Source: Bacillota bacterium (GTDB lineage: Bacteria > Bacillota > Clostridia > Lachnospirales > Lachnospiraceae). From it: 64,000 nt of DNA. A model generated the notes under the pieces. That model searched no databases, was not told where the DNA came from, and worked only from the letters and a program-made list of their open reading frames with translations. The stretch is taken from contig JAEYGZ010000036.1 of assembly GCA_023409535.1 (NCBI GenBank), forward strand, positions 124,001 to 188,000, read 5' to 3'. Both the position numbers and the translations under genes were made by a program. Positions within the stretch are counted from its first letter, which is position 1; each line of letters opens with the position of its first letter. Positions 1-9,358 of this stretch are shown here, in pieces.

Positions 1-470
1 GGATCAACCGGCAGGAATCTAACCAATCAAAGGCGGGGAGCCAGAGTCAAAGTGATAAGAATAGCAACCGTCAGACACAGCAGCAAACCACCAGTACGAA
101 GAATACCAACATTGGTTTAATTATTTTACTGTGCATCATTGCAATACCCGTTGGATTACCGTTATTATTTTCAGTCTTCGGAATTGCAGTCGGAATTATT
201 GCATCATTATTAGGAATCATCGTAGGAATTGGTGTCAGCGGTATCGTAATGGTTTGTGCAGGTGTCGTTTTACTGGTAGTCGGTGTCCTCCAAATGAGCA
301 TACCGTTGGTTGGTCTTGCGATCTGCGGCATAGGATTGGTCATCTTAGGCCTTGGAATGTTATTGAGCCTGGCATGCGGTGCATTATGTACAAAGGTATT
401 GCCTGCCTTAATCAGAGGAATTGTTAATCTGTGCAGAATGCCTTTTCAGAATAGGAGTGTGATGGCATGA
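1..470 (+). CDS. C-terminal part of a multi-pass membrane protein (DUF1700/HAAS-like)
   Basis: The reading frame is open from the first base, so the start lies outside the window. What is visible is a Gln/Ser/Asn-rich hydrophilic linker (about 35 residues), then three or four very hydrophobic, glycine-rich segments typical of membrane helices, and a short basic tail. The stop overlaps the start of the DUF4097 gene by four bases (ATGA), so the two are translationally coupled. The order DUF1700-DUF4097-PspC is a common envelope-stress cluster in Firmicutes, and the family call rests mainly on that context because the diagnostic N-terminal domain is not in view. Confidence 0.6.
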   Translation, partial: INRQESNQSKAGSQSQSDKNSNRQTQQQTTSTKNTNIGLIILLCIIAIPVGLPLLFSVFGIAVGIIASLLGIIVGIGVSGIVMVCAGVVLLVVGVLQMSIPLVGLAICGIGLVILGLGMLLSLACGALCTKVLPALIRGIVNLCRMPFQNRSVMA

Positions 471-1402
471 GATCATTTGTTAAGATTTGGGCTGGTATAG
501 CCCTGATAGCAATCGGAATAGGAGTTACCATAGTGGCAATTACCTTTGCTGCCGGAATATCTTTCAGTGACATAGCACGCAGCAGTAATGTCTCAATTGC
601 CAGGGATGCTTTTGATGGAGTTGTTTTCTCGGGAGCTACCACGGACAGGAGCCCTACAATCGTCGAGTACGACGATGATAATGTAACAACAGGAAATGAG
701 AATAGTGATACATTTGCGGCGACCTATCAGAATGTGAAAGCAGTTGATATTGATATTGAATATGGTGAGGTTAATATCATAACGGGAGATACCTTCTCCG
801 TGGATGCCATCCGGCTGCCGAAGGATGGGATAGAGGTTAGTGTTAAGGATGGTATCTGGCGTATTGAAGAACAAGGAAGATACGATATAGGCTTCTGGAA
901 TAATCGCAGGGCTCCGAAGATCACCATAACAATCCCCGAAGATTTTACCGCTGATTATTTTAACCTTGTGGTGAATGCAGGAGATGTGGAAGTTGATAAA
1001 ATTGTTGCGGCAGAGGGCGAGTTTAATGTCTCTGCGGGCAGATTGGCGATTGATGAATTAAATATAACAAATGAATCCAGTTATACCGTCGGAGCCGGAC
1101 AAATACAGCTTAATAATGTTGCGGCCAATAATATTACAGCCAACTGCGGCGTCGGTGAGCTGGTGATAAAAGGCACCATAACTGGAGATAATGATATTAC
1201 CTGTAGTATCGGGAAGATAGATATGGACTTAAGCGGTGAGGAAAATGATTATTCCTATGATGTCAATGTTTCTATCGGTAATGTGACAATTGGCCGTGAA
1301 AGCTACCATAATGTTACCAATAAAATAATTAATAACAGCAATGCAGCGAATAATTTTTCCTTAAATTGTGAAATTGGTAATATTACAGTTGATTTTGATT
1401 GA
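467..1402 (+). CDS. DUF4097 family beta-strand repeat protein, membrane anchored
   Basis: A protein of 311 residues with one N-terminal membrane anchor (about residues 5-35) followed by an extracellular region rich in short beta-strand repeats with Gly-Asp and Asn-Ile patterns (about 90-311). This is the architecture of the DUF4097 putative adhesin or envelope-sensing family. The gene starts inside the stop of the preceding membrane protein gene and is followed after 38 bases by a PspC gene, so the three form one operon. No enzymatic motif is visible. The molecular role of the family is not established, and a part in cell-envelope sensing is inferred from the partners. Confidence 0.8.
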   Translation: MRSFVKIWAGIALIAIGIGVTIVAITFAAGISFSDIARSSNVSIARDAFDGVVFSGATTDRSPTIVEYDDDNVTTGNENSDTFAATYQNVKAVDIDIEYGEVNIITGDTFSVDAIRLPKDGIEVSVKDGIWRIEEQGRYDIGFWNNRRAPKITITIPEDFTADYFNLVVNAGDVEVDKIVAAEGEFNVSAGRLAIDELNITNESSYTVGAGQIQLNNVAANNITANCGVGELVIKGTITGDNDITCSIGKIDMDLSGEENDYSYDVNVSIGNVTIGRESYHNVTNKIINNSNAANNFSLNCEIGNITVDFD

Positions 1403-1440
1403 AATAATTGTATGATAGAAATAAGAAAGGAGGTTTTATC

Positions 1441-1629
1441 ATGGAGCAGAAAAGATTATACCGGTCCAGTAAAAATAAAATGATTTGTGGAGTATGCGGA
1501 GGTGTTGCGGAATATATCAACATCGACCCGACCATTGTCCGTCTGTTATGGGTTTTATTCGCCATTGCCGCCGGTACGGGAATCCTGGTCTATTTGATCG
1601 CTGCGATTATTATGCCCGTTCAGGCGTAA
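1441..1629 (+). CDS. PspC domain protein
   Basis: A 62-residue protein. The N-terminal half has the PspC signature: basic YRSSKNKMICGVCGG, then an AEYINIDPTIVRLLW-like stretch. The C-terminal half is a single long hydrophobic helix. The start at 1441 is chosen because AAGGAGG lies just upstream (about 1427-1433); an in-frame ATG at 1408 has no such site. PspC proteins are inner-membrane stress proteins that often partner with DUF4097 and DUF1700 proteins, as here. It is the last gene of the operon and is followed by a terminator. Confidence 0.88.
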   Translation: MEQKRLYRSSKNKMICGVCGGVAEYINIDPTIVRLLWVLFAIAAGTGILVYLIAAIIMPVQA

Positions 1630-1659
1630 TGGAAATCACTGATGCATTATAAAAATATA

Positions 1660-1706
1660 AAGAGGTTATTTCAAATCGGATCATCGCTTTGAAGTAACCT
1701 CTTTTT
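1660..1706. terminator. Bidirectional rho-independent terminator
   Basis: AGAGGTTA-TTTCAAA pairs with TTTGAAG-TAACCTCT around a 12-base loop, with A-rich sequence on the left and TTTTT on the right. It lies between the convergent PspC and cheY genes and can serve both. Confidence 0.85.
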
Positions 1707-1710
1707 ATGA

Positions 1711-2067
1711 TTATAAGACCTTCTGTATCATACTTAGGATCTGCTCTGCCTCAAATGGTTTGGCAAGGAACTCTGCCGCTCCGTATTTCACGGCTTCCAC
1801 CATTTTTGTCTTTTGGCCGGCAGCAGTAACCATGATAATCCTGGCTTGCTCGTCATAGCTTCGAATTAATCTTAATGCCTCCAAACCATCCATTACCGGC
1901 ATGGTGATATCCATCGTCGTAATTTCAGGGTGCAATTGTTTGAATTTTTCAAAGCCGTCTTGACCGTTGGTGGCTTCGGCTATGATTTCATGACCGTTCT
2001 CTTCTAAAATACCCCGTAAAATCTTTCTTGATGTGCGGGAATCATCAATGATAAGTATTTTTGCCAT
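1711..2067 (-). CDS. cheY: CheY-type single-domain response regulator
   Basis: A protein of 118 residues that is only a receiver domain. The acidic pair DD is at residues 8-9, the phospho-acceptor Asp at about 53 (TTMDITMPVMDG), the switch Thr at about 81 (VTAAG) and the conserved Lys at about 103 (AKPF). It has no output domain. The upstream partner gene encodes a CheX-type phosphatase and ends 12 bases before this start; the ribosome binding site TAGGAGGGGAG overlaps the partner's stop. The pair is likely co-translated and is separate from any chemotaxis operon in view. The kinase that phosphorylates it is not in the window. Confidence 0.93.
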   Translation of the reverse strand: MAKILIIDDSRTSRKILRGILEENGHEIIAEATNGQDGFEKFKQLHPEITTMDITMPVMDGLEALRLIRSYDEQARIIMVTAAGQKTKMVEAVKYGAAEFLAKPFEAEQILSMIQKVL

Positions 2068-2079
2068 GGTACTCCCCTC

Positions 2080-2967
2080 CTAATTAAATACAACCGCATC
2101 GTTTACGGCCACTACAACATCTGCCTGTTCTCCGTGAATGATTAAAGGAACCACATAGATATCACCCTCGGTTGACAGCTTTTTATCCACATAATATCTG
2201 GGAGGGGACATATCGATTTGAATATCCTCCTGACTAAGTCTGGATGCATAGAGTCCATTGGTGCAATTGATAAATTCACAAACCGAATCAAAGGCATCCT
2301 CATCAAGCTTATGAAAATTTTCCTTGGCAAAGGGATTGGCAATTGCCAGCAATGCCTCATCGTTACCGGCAAACCCCACGAAAATATTATGATCACCGCT
2401 CATCTGCTGGGAAGCCATTGCAGAAAAAGCATAATCCTTTACCTTATAGGCCTTCTTAAGAATGGTATCCTTATGTATAAAACGAATCACATTACGAATG
2501 GCCATATGGATGCAATCACCCCCAAAGGGAGCATCCACCCTGGCAAAGACCGGTATGATTCGGTCCGGATCATCAGTTTTTAAAGCCTCCAGATCCTGTT
2601 CGGAGAGATTGTATTCCTTTTTATATTCTTCCAGGCATTGCTCGATTTCTTCCATGGTGAGTATATTATGTTCCACAATCAATTGTACGAGCCTGAGGTA
2701 GGAATTACCCTGCATGTTCAGCAGATAATTGACTTCCTCACGAAGTAAGTAACCCTTCTCGATGGCGATATCGCCGAATCTGCGATCCTGGCTTTTCTGA
2801 ATAGAGTTGATTTCTTCCGCCTGCTTTGGAGTAAGTAATTTTTCAGTGATCGCTATTGTTCCTAACTTTGCTCCGGTGTTTTGCTGTATCTGCATTAAGT
2901 CATTTAACTGTGCTCCGGAAATTTTATTCTTTTCTACCAGGTAGTTACCAAAATAAAGTCCGAACAT
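2080..2967 (-). CDS. CheX-like phosphatase with N-terminal GspE/MshEN-like repeats
   Basis: A protein of 295 residues. The start at 2967 is preceded by AGGAG; the frame stays open further upstream without a better site. The N-terminal 110 residues hold three similar units of the type lGxxLxxkxxlxxxqlxxllxxQ (near residues 3-27, 33-56 and 60-84), resembling the N-terminal helical modules of GspE/MshE ATPases. The C-terminal half resembles CheX: DSVCEFIN fits the D-x3-E-x2-N phosphatase motif, and a PP pair follows at about the expected distance. It is inferred to dephosphorylate the neighbouring CheY. Whether the N-terminal units bind c-di-GMP is speculation. Confidence 0.75.
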   Translation of the reverse strand: MFGLYFGNYLVEKNKISGAQLNDLMQIQQNTGAKLGTIAITEKLLTPKQAEEINSIQKSQDRRFGDIAIEKGYLLREEVNYLLNMQGNSYLRLVQLIVEHNILTMEEIEQCLEEYKKEYNLSEQDLEALKTDDPDRIIPVFARVDAPFGGDCIHMAIRNVIRFIHKDTILKKAYKVKDYAFSAMASQQMSGDHNIFVGFAGNDEALLAIANPFAKENFHKLDEDAFDSVCEFINCTNGLYASRLSQEDIQIDMSPPRYYVDKKLSTEGDIYVVPLIIHGEQADVVVAVNDAVVFN

Positions 2968-3229
2968 GATCGTTCTCCTTTCATATTCCAGATGTCTTCT
3001 AGTTTTTATGAATTTACTTATGGTAATTATTATATAATAATATACAACATATTTCATAAAAATAACAGAGAAATATTCAAAATTTTGCCAAAATGCTAAT
3101 AAATTTTCAAAATCAGAACAATGCCTGCAGAATAATCGCAGAGCCATTTTTCAGGAAAATTTCATGATGACAATGGTAATCATCTATGATAAAGTATTTT
3201 GATAAGAAGAATAGAAAGGCACGGAAATA

Positions 3230-4999
3230 ATGATGAAGACAATGATAGAATTAATTACCGGGGAAGTAAAGAGAGCCTTTGTACAGAAGGGCTATGATGA
3301 AAAATATGCAATCGTAACCGTCTCTAACCGGCCGGATTTATGCCAGTACCAGTGTAACGGTGCATTGGCGGCGGCGAAACAATATAAGGCGGCGCCGATT
3401 AAGATTGCCCAGGAGATCGTGGAGTTCTTACAATCCGGCAGCATGTTCCGGGAGGTTACGGCGATTATGCCCGGATTTATCAATATAATTTTAAGCGATG
3501 AATTTTTGGCGGATTTCATTAATCAGATGAAGTCGGCAGAGCATTACGGCGTGGAGAAAGAGAAGGACCCAAAGAATATTATGATTGATTACGGCGGTCC
3601 GAATATAGCGAAACCTCTCCATGTGGGACATCTTCGTTCCGCGATTATCGGTGAGAGCGTGAAACGGATCCTGAAGTACTTTGGCAATAAGGTAACAGGA
3701 GATGCGCATCTGGGTGACTGGGGTACGCAGATGGGTCTGATCATTCTGGAATTAAAAAGGCGTAAACCCGAATTAGTTTATTTTGACGACAGCTATCTGG
3801 GGGAATACCCGAAGGAAGCTCCTTTTACCATCACGGAATTAGAAGAAATCTATCCTGCTGCCAGCGAATACTCCAAGGAAAATCCGGAGTTTCGCGAGGA
3901 GGCAAAGCAGGTTACGTATTTATTACAGAATGGGCACCGGGGTTATACCGCCCTCTGGAATCATATGATGGAGGTTTCTGTCACAGATGTGAGGAGATTA
4001 TATGATGCTCTGGAGGTATCCTTTGACCTTTGGAAGAAGGAGAGTGATGTTCAGCCCTATATTCCTGACATGGTGCAATATTTTAAAGACAATCACTATG
4101 CCTATATCAGTGAGGGCGCGCTGGTCGTAGATGTGAAGGAAGAGACAGATACCAGAGAGGTCCCACCCTGCATGATCTTAAAATCAGACGGTGCCGCCCT
4201 TTACCCGTCCACGGATCTGGCGACCATCATTGAACGTATGAAGCTGTTTCACCCGGACCATATCATTTATGTTACGGATAAGCGTCAGGAGCTTCACTTT
4301 GAGACTGTGTTCCGCTGTGCGAGAAAAACAAAGCTCGTGGAGGAGGATACGAAGTTAACGCATATCGGCTATGGCACCATGAACGGTAAGGACGGCAAGC
4401 CCTTTAAGACCAGGGAAGGAGGCGTAATGCGCCTGGATAACCTGATTAAGGGCGTCAATGATGAGGTATATCGTAAGATAATGGAAAGCGACCGTATGGA
4501 TGGGATGGAAGCAAGCGTTATTGCTCCTCAGATTGGCCTTGCTGCAATCAAATACGGTGATCTCTCCAATCAGATATCCAAGGATTATGTATTTGATGTG
4601 GAGCGTTTTACCTCTTTTGAAGGAGATACAGGCCCGTATATCCTGTATACCATCGTTCGTATCAAGTCTATCCTGGCAAAGTATGCCGAGATGGGAGGAA
4701 AGACGGAGGATACACAGATACTTCCGGCTGCCTCTTCTGCAGAGCAGGAACTGATGCTGCAATTAACGAAATATAATGAGATGCTTGCGTCGGCATATGA
4801 GGAATTAGCACCTCATCGTATCTGCGCATATATCTATGATCTTGCCAATATATTCAACGGGTTTTATCATGATACCAAGATCATTGCAGAAGAGAATCGC
4901 GCAAAACAGACGTCCTGGATCACACTGATTACCCTGGTGCAGGAGATCTTATTAACCTGTATTAATTTACTTGGCTTTGAGGCACCGGAACGCATGTAA
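3230..4999 (+). CDS. argS: Arginine-tRNA ligase
   Basis: A protein of 589 residues that charges tRNA-Arg with arginine in the cytoplasm. The N-terminal Add1 domain is at about 1-105. The class I signature is KPLHVGHLRSAIIGE (HVGH, about 124-138), and the KMSKS equivalent is KPFKTREGG (about 388-396). A C-terminal DALR anticodon-binding domain runs to the expected end. Two adjacent ATG codons (3230, 3233) can serve as start; the upstream site is weak. The gene is divergent from the cheX-cheY pair and is followed after 21 bases by the DUF815 ATPase gene, probably in the same transcript. Confidence 0.96.
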   Translation: MMKTMIELITGEVKRAFVQKGYDEKYAIVTVSNRPDLCQYQCNGALAAAKQYKAAPIKIAQEIVEFLQSGSMFREVTAIMPGFINIILSDEFLADFINQMKSAEHYGVEKEKDPKNIMIDYGGPNIAKPLHVGHLRSAIIGESVKRILKYFGNKVTGDAHLGDWGTQMGLIILELKRRKPELVYFDDSYLGEYPKEAPFTITELEEIYPAASEYSKENPEFREEAKQVTYLLQNGHRGYTALWNHMMEVSVTDVRRLYDALEVSFDLWKKESDVQPYIPDMVQYFKDNHYAYISEGALVVDVKEETDTREVPPCMILKSDGAALYPSTDLATIIERMKLFHPDHIIYVTDKRQELHFETVFRCARKTKLVEEDTKLTHIGYGTMNGKDGKPFKTREGGVMRLDNLIKGVNDEVYRKIMESDRMDGMEASVIAPQIGLAAIKYGDLSNQISKDYVFDVERFTSFEGDTGPYILYTIVRIKSILAKYAEMGGKTEDTQILPAASSAEQELMLQLTKYNEMLASAYEELAPHRICAYIYDLANIFNGFYHDTKIIAEENRAKQTSWITLITLVQEILLTCINLLGFEAPERM

Positions 5000-5020
5000 G
5001 GTTCGAAGGAGAAGTGGGTT

Positions 5021-6349
5021 ATGTACCGATTAATCTCTAAACTCGTGATTTATAAGAATTTTGATAAGGATTGTCTGTTGCTGCGCATGGCCGGATTGCT
5101 GAAGGAGCTTGACAGCAGTGCAGACAGTCTTACACAGAGTACAGTAAGAAAGGATGAGATTATCTCAGATATTTACGGGCTGGTTCATGAGCTTTTAGAG
5201 CTGGCAACGGATTATGGCTTTAATGCGAATCTTTGGCATAATTATCTGGCGTTTTTACTGATCACGACAGAGAATCCCTTCAGCATCATCTGTGAGAAGA
5301 CAGGTGCCAGGGAAGGCTCTGTCAATCAATTTGCAAAAAATGATTTCAAGATAGTTAAGGCATTATTTGATTATGATTTCAGCTTCATTGAGCGGCAATT
5401 AGGAATTGACTGTTTTTCTGTCATTACAAGCTATCATGCCATTGAAAAAAGCAGCAGCCGGTATAACAAAAGTGTCAGCGAGAAGGTGCAGCTTTTGAGC
5501 AGCAGGATTGAAGCGGCCAGGGATGAGAATGAGATATTTGACCTTGTAACTGACTTCTACCGGGAATATGGTGTCGGAATGTTCGGCTTAAATAAAGCAT
5601 TTCGATTAAAGAAGGAGCAGAATAATCTGGAGCTGGTACCGATTACCAATACCCAGGAGGTTGTGCTTACCGATCTGGTAGGTCTGGAAATTCAGAAAAA
5701 GAAGCTGGCTGACAATACCAGGGCATTTATCGAGGGAAAGAAGGCGAATAATGTCCTTCTCTTTGGCGACAGCGGAACCGGCAAATCTACGGCGGTGAAG
5801 GCCATTCTGAATGAGTATTATAAGGATGGGCTTCGTATGATAGAGATCTATAAGCATCAGTTCGAGGATCTGTCAGCGGTGATTGCCAGGGTGAAGAACC
5901 GAAACTATAAGTTCATTATTTATATGGATGACCTGTCCTTTGAGGAATTTGAGGTTGAATATAAATATCTGAAGGCCGTGATCGAGGGAGGACTTGAGAA
6001 CAAGCCGGACAATGTACTGATTTATGCCACCTCCAACCGCAGACATCTTATCCGGGAGACCTGGAAGGACCGGTCGGATATGGAGGTTACGGAGGAGCTG
6101 CACAGGTCAGATACCATGGAGGAGAAGCTTTCCCTGGTTGCACGTTTTGGCATTACCATTAATTTCTCGGCTCCGGTACAGAAGGAATTCTTTCATATTG
6201 TGACCGAGTTGGCGAAACGGCAGAAGCTTGCCATAAGCGATGAGGAGCTTTGCGCGCAGGCGAACCAGTGGGAATTATCCCATGGAGGCAGATCCGGGCG
6301 GACAGCGCAGCAGTTTATTAATTATTTATGCGGAAAGACTGTTATATAA
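5021..6349 (+). CDS. DUF815 family AAA ATPase
   Basis: A protein of 442 residues. The N-terminal 210 residues are helical and without known motifs. The C-terminal part is an AAA domain with Walker A GDSGTGKST (about 248-256), Walker B FIIYMDDLSFEE (about 300) and a sensor-1 stretch YATSNRRHL. This layout fits the DUF815 (ATP-binding, YcaJ-distinct) family of Clostridia, whose biological role is unknown. The ribosome binding site GAAGGAGAAG precedes the ATG. It sits between argS and pyrC, with 65 bases before the pyrC start, so it may be cotranscribed with both. Confidence 0.85.
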   Translation: MYRLISKLVIYKNFDKDCLLLRMAGLLKELDSSADSLTQSTVRKDEIISDIYGLVHELLELATDYGFNANLWHNYLAFLLITTENPFSIICEKTGAREGSVNQFAKNDFKIVKALFDYDFSFIERQLGIDCFSVITSYHAIEKSSSRYNKSVSEKVQLLSSRIEAARDENEIFDLVTDFYREYGVGMFGLNKAFRLKKEQNNLELVPITNTQEVVLTDLVGLEIQKKKLADNTRAFIEGKKANNVLLFGDSGTGKSTAVKAILNEYYKDGLRMIEIYKHQFEDLSAVIARVKNRNYKFIIYMDDLSFEEFEVEYKYLKAVIEGGLENKPDNVLIYATSNRRHLIRETWKDRSDMEVTEELHRSDTMEEKLSLVARFGITINFSAPVQKEFFHIVTELAKRQKLAISDEELCAQANQWELSHGGRSGRTAQQFINYLCGKTVI

Positions 6350-6414
6350 ATAAAGGACGCTGCATAAATATAGAAGCTGTATCACCGGATGTAACATGTA
6401 GAAGGAGTATCATA

Positions 6415-7758
6415 ATGCTGACATTAATTAAGAATGGATATGTTATTGACCCGGCCTCCCATAGGGAAGGCAATTATGATTTGCTGATTGACGGTGATAG
6501 GATCCGTAAGGTAGATACGAAGCTGGATGCGGAGGAATATCAGCAGGAAGCGCAGGAGCGAGGGATACAGCTTACGGTAATTGACGCAGCAAACAGATAT
6601 GTCATGCCAGGCTTTATCGATCTTCATGTGCATCTTCGGGAACCCGGCTATGAATATAAGGAGACCATCGCCAGCGGTGCCAGAGCTGCAGCAGCGGGAG
6701 GTTATACCACAATTTGCCCCATGCCCAATACCAAACCGGCAACAGACTGCGCGTCAATGATCAGAACGGTGCTGCATAAGGCAGAGCAGGAAGCGGTGGT
6801 GAATGTGCTCCCGCTGGGAGCAATCACCCTTGGACAGAATGGAACCGAGTTGGTTGACATTCGGGAATTAAAGGACTCGGGAGCAATCGCTTTAAGTGAG
6901 GACGGCAAATCCGTCATGGACAGCGCTCTTTATATGGAAGCAATGAGACAGGCAGCATATTATGACCTTCCGATTTTTGCCCATTGCGAGGACAAGAGCC
7001 TGGTTGGAAAGGGCGTCATCAATGCCGGGAAAAAGGCACAGGAATTTAAGCTTCCGGGAATTGTGAATGCGGTTGAGGATGTGATTACAGCCCGTGATAT
7101 TCTTTTGGCCAAGGAAGCAGGTGCGACTCTGCATTTATGCCATATCTCAACGAAGGACAGCGCAGCAATGCTGGGACTTGCCAAGAAGGAAGGACTTAAG
7201 GTGACCGGCGAGGTTTGCCCCCATCATTTTACTCTATCCGAGGAAGAGATCAAGTCGCCGGACACGGATTATAAGATGAATCCTCCCCTTCGGAGTAAAG
7301 CTGATGTTCAGGCATTGAAGGAAGCCCTTCGTGACGGTACTATTGATGTGATTTCTACGGATCATGCACCTCATTCCAGGGAAGAGAAGGAGAAGTCCAT
7401 GGCAGAAGCGCCCTTTGGTATCGTGGGTTCCGAGACAGCCTTTGCCCTCGTGATGAGTGAGCTGGTAAAGCAGGGTTACTTAACCCCTGTTCAGCTGGTG
7501 GAGAAAATGTGTGTGAATCCTGCAAGAATTTTAAAAAGCGACAGAGGCTGTATCGGGGAAGGCCGTATTGCCGATCTGGTAATCGCCGATCCCAATGCGG
7601 AATATGAAATTGACAGAGCCAAATTTTACTCCAGGGGTAAGAATACTCCGTTCCACGGACGTCATGTCACAGGCAGGGTAGAATATACCTTTGTGTCCGG
7701 GAAAGCGGTTTATCAGTATGATACACAGAAAGGTACAGGTAGGATAAATGATAAATAA
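6415..7758 (+). CDS. pyrC: Dihydroorotase
   Basis: A protein of 447 residues that closes carbamoyl aspartate to dihydroorotate, the third step of pyrimidine synthesis. Zinc ligands are seen in DLHVHLREPG (about 62-71) and in STDHAPHSREEKEK (about 310); the carboxylated or third-metal region fits the amidohydrolase class I fold. The start at 6415 is preceded by GAAGGAG; the frame is open 29 codons further upstream without a site. The 3' end overlaps pyrF by 11 bases, so the two are coupled. pyrB and carAB are not in the window. Confidence 0.96.
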   Translation: MLTLIKNGYVIDPASHREGNYDLLIDGDRIRKVDTKLDAEEYQQEAQERGIQLTVIDAANRYVMPGFIDLHVHLREPGYEYKETIASGARAAAAGGYTTICPMPNTKPATDCASMIRTVLHKAEQEAVVNVLPLGAITLGQNGTELVDIRELKDSGAIALSEDGKSVMDSALYMEAMRQAAYYDLPIFAHCEDKSLVGKGVINAGKKAQEFKLPGIVNAVEDVITARDILLAKEAGATLHLCHISTKDSAAMLGLAKKEGLKVTGEVCPHHFTLSEEEIKSPDTDYKMNPPLRSKADVQALKEALRDGTIDVISTDHAPHSREEKEKSMAEAPFGIVGSETAFALVMSELVKQGYLTPVQLVEKMCVNPARILKSDRGCIGEGRIADLVIADPNAEYEIDRAKFYSRGKNTPFHGRHVTGRVEYTFVSGKAVYQYDTQKGTGRINDK

Positions 7759-8677
7759 ACTAGTAAAAAAAATTGAGCAGCTCAGTGCGCCGATTGTGGT
7801 AGGTCTGGATCCTATGCTGGATTTCGTACCTGCACAGATACTTCAGAAGGCCTACAGTGAAAAGGGAGAGAATCTGGAGGGTGCGGCGGAAGCCATTTGG
7901 CAGTATAATAAGGGGATTGTTGATGCGACCTGTGATCTGATCCCAGCTGTAAAACCGCAGATTGCCATGTATGAGCAATTCGGAGTGGAAGGCTTGAAGG
8001 CCTTTCAAAAGACAGTGGAGTACTGTAAGGAAAAGGACCTGGTGGTCATCGGTGATATCAAGCGGGGAGACATCGGCTCCACTTCAGTAGCTTATGCAAC
8101 CGGGCATCTTGGTAAGGTAACCATCGCAGGTAAGGATTACAGAGGCTTTGATGAGGATTTTGCAACCTTAAATCCTTATATGGGTGCCGATGCAATCAAT
8201 CCCTTCCTGGAGGTATGCAAGGAAGAGAAGAAGGGGTTGTTCATTCTGGTGAAGACCTCCAATCCCTCCAGCGGTGATTTTCAGGATCAGCTGATAGACG
8301 GCAGGCCTTTGTATGAACTGGTTGGGAAAAAGGTTGCCCAGTGGGGAGAGGAGCTGATGGGCGATACCTATAGCTATGTAGGTGCGGTAGTGGGTGCTAC
8401 CTATCCTGAGATGGGCAAGGTCCTGCGTGCTCTGATGCCAAAGACATATATTCTGGTTCCTGGTTACGGCGCCCAGGGCGGCAAAGCGGAGGATCTGGCA
8501 CCGTATTTTAACAAGGACGGTCTGGGTGCAATTGTGAATTCCTCCCGCGGTATCATTGCTGCATATAAATCAAAAGGCTATGAGAAATTTGGTCCGCAAG
8601 GATATGCAGACGCTTCCAGACAAGCGGTGATTGATATGAGAGAAGATTTGAAGCAGGCATGGATTGCCGCAAGATAA
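7748..8677 (+). CDS. pyrF: Orotidine 5'-phosphate decarboxylase (type 2)
   Basis: A protein of 309 residues, the length of the longer type 2 family. It decarboxylates OMP to UMP. The catalytic Lys-Asp network is visible in VVIGDIKRGDIGSTS (about 97-111), with the phosphate-binding loop near VPGYGAQGG (about 238-246). The start ATG lies inside the end of pyrC, in a context (GGTAGGATAAATG) with a usable site. A strong terminator follows 10 bases after the stop, so pyrC-pyrF ends this transcription unit. Confidence 0.96.
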   Translation: MINKLVKKIEQLSAPIVVGLDPMLDFVPAQILQKAYSEKGENLEGAAEAIWQYNKGIVDATCDLIPAVKPQIAMYEQFGVEGLKAFQKTVEYCKEKDLVVIGDIKRGDIGSTSVAYATGHLGKVTIAGKDYRGFDEDFATLNPYMGADAINPFLEVCKEEKKGLFILVKTSNPSSGDFQDQLIDGRPLYELVGKKVAQWGEELMGDTYSYVGAVVGATYPEMGKVLRALMPKTYILVPGYGAQGGKAEDLAPYFNKDGLGAIVNSSRGIIAAYKSKGYEKFGPQGYADASRQAVIDMREDLKQAWIAAR

Positions 8678-8686
8678 TAATAAAAC

Positions 8687-8721
8687 AGGAGAGCCTTGAT
8701 CATCAGGGCTCTCCGCTTTTA
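8687..8721. terminator. Rho-independent terminator
   Basis: GGAGAGCC-TTGATCATCA-GGGCTCTCC followed by GCTTTTA on the plus strand, between the convergent pyrF and cyclophilin genes; the reverse strand also has a short T run (TGTTTTATTATTATC). Confidence 0.85.
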
Positions 8722-8728
8722 TGTTCAA

Positions 8729-9253
8729 CTATAATTTCTCGGGTTCCGGATAAATCTCATCGAAGGCATCTGCCGTCAGCTTCTTCATGATCTGCGGCTC
8801 CAGCGGAGCATCAGAATAGTCGGTCTTTGACTCGGCAATCTTATTCACAGCTTCCAGTCCGTCGATTACTTTACCGAATGCAGCATAAGAACCATCCAAA
8901 TGAGGGGAATCCTTGTGCATGATAAAGAACTGGGAGCCGGCGGAATCAGGACGCTGAGATCTTGCCATAGAGATCACACCTGCGGTGTGCTTGAGAGTGT
9001 TTGGAAAATTGTTATATGAAAACTCGCCTTTGATAGAATAACCGGGGCCACCCATACCTGTGCCTTCCGGATCACCACCCTGAATCATAAATCCACGAAT
9101 GACTCTGTGAAATTTTAATCCATCGTAAAAGCCTTTGTTGATAAGGGAGATAAAATTGTTAACAGTGTTAGGAGCAACCTCAGGATACAATTCGATTTTG
9201 ATTATCTCACCGCTTTGTAATTCCATTGTAACGATAGGATTCTTGTTTGCCAT
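8729..9253 (-). CDS. Cyclophilin-type peptidyl-prolyl cis-trans isomerase
   Basis: A protein of 174 residues without a signal peptide, so cytoplasmic. It has the cyclophilin core: FHRVIRGFMIQGGDPEGTG (about 49-67), a SQFFIM stretch (about 106-111) and AAFGKVIDGLEAV near 125. Such enzymes speed folding by isomerising X-Pro bonds. It is a single-gene unit: a good promoter lies upstream on the minus strand (9330-9358) and a terminator is shared with pyrF downstream. It interrupts the pyrimidine gene cluster. Confidence 0.95.
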   Translation of the reverse strand: MANKNPIVTMELQSGEIIKIELYPEVAPNTVNNFISLINKGFYDGLKFHRVIRGFMIQGGDPEGTGMGGPGYSIKGEFSYNNFPNTLKHTAGVISMARSQRPDSAGSQFFIMHKDSPHLDGSYAAFGKVIDGLEAVNKIAESKTDYSDAPLEPQIMKKLTADAFDEIYPEPEKL

Positions 9254-9329
9254 TTTAATTCATTTCCTCTCAATTTTAATATACAAATACAACAATAACC
9301 AAAGCTTAGGTATTTAGCCCTGTTGGTAA

Positions 9330-9358
9330 ATATAACATAAGTCTGTCATATATGTCAA
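9330..9358 (-). promoter_or_regulatory. Sigma-A promoter of the cyclophilin gene
   Basis: On the minus strand, TTGACA (9358-9353), a 17-base spacer and TTATAT (9335-9330). It faces the cyclophilin gene, whose start is 77 bases downstream of the -10 box. Confidence 0.75.
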
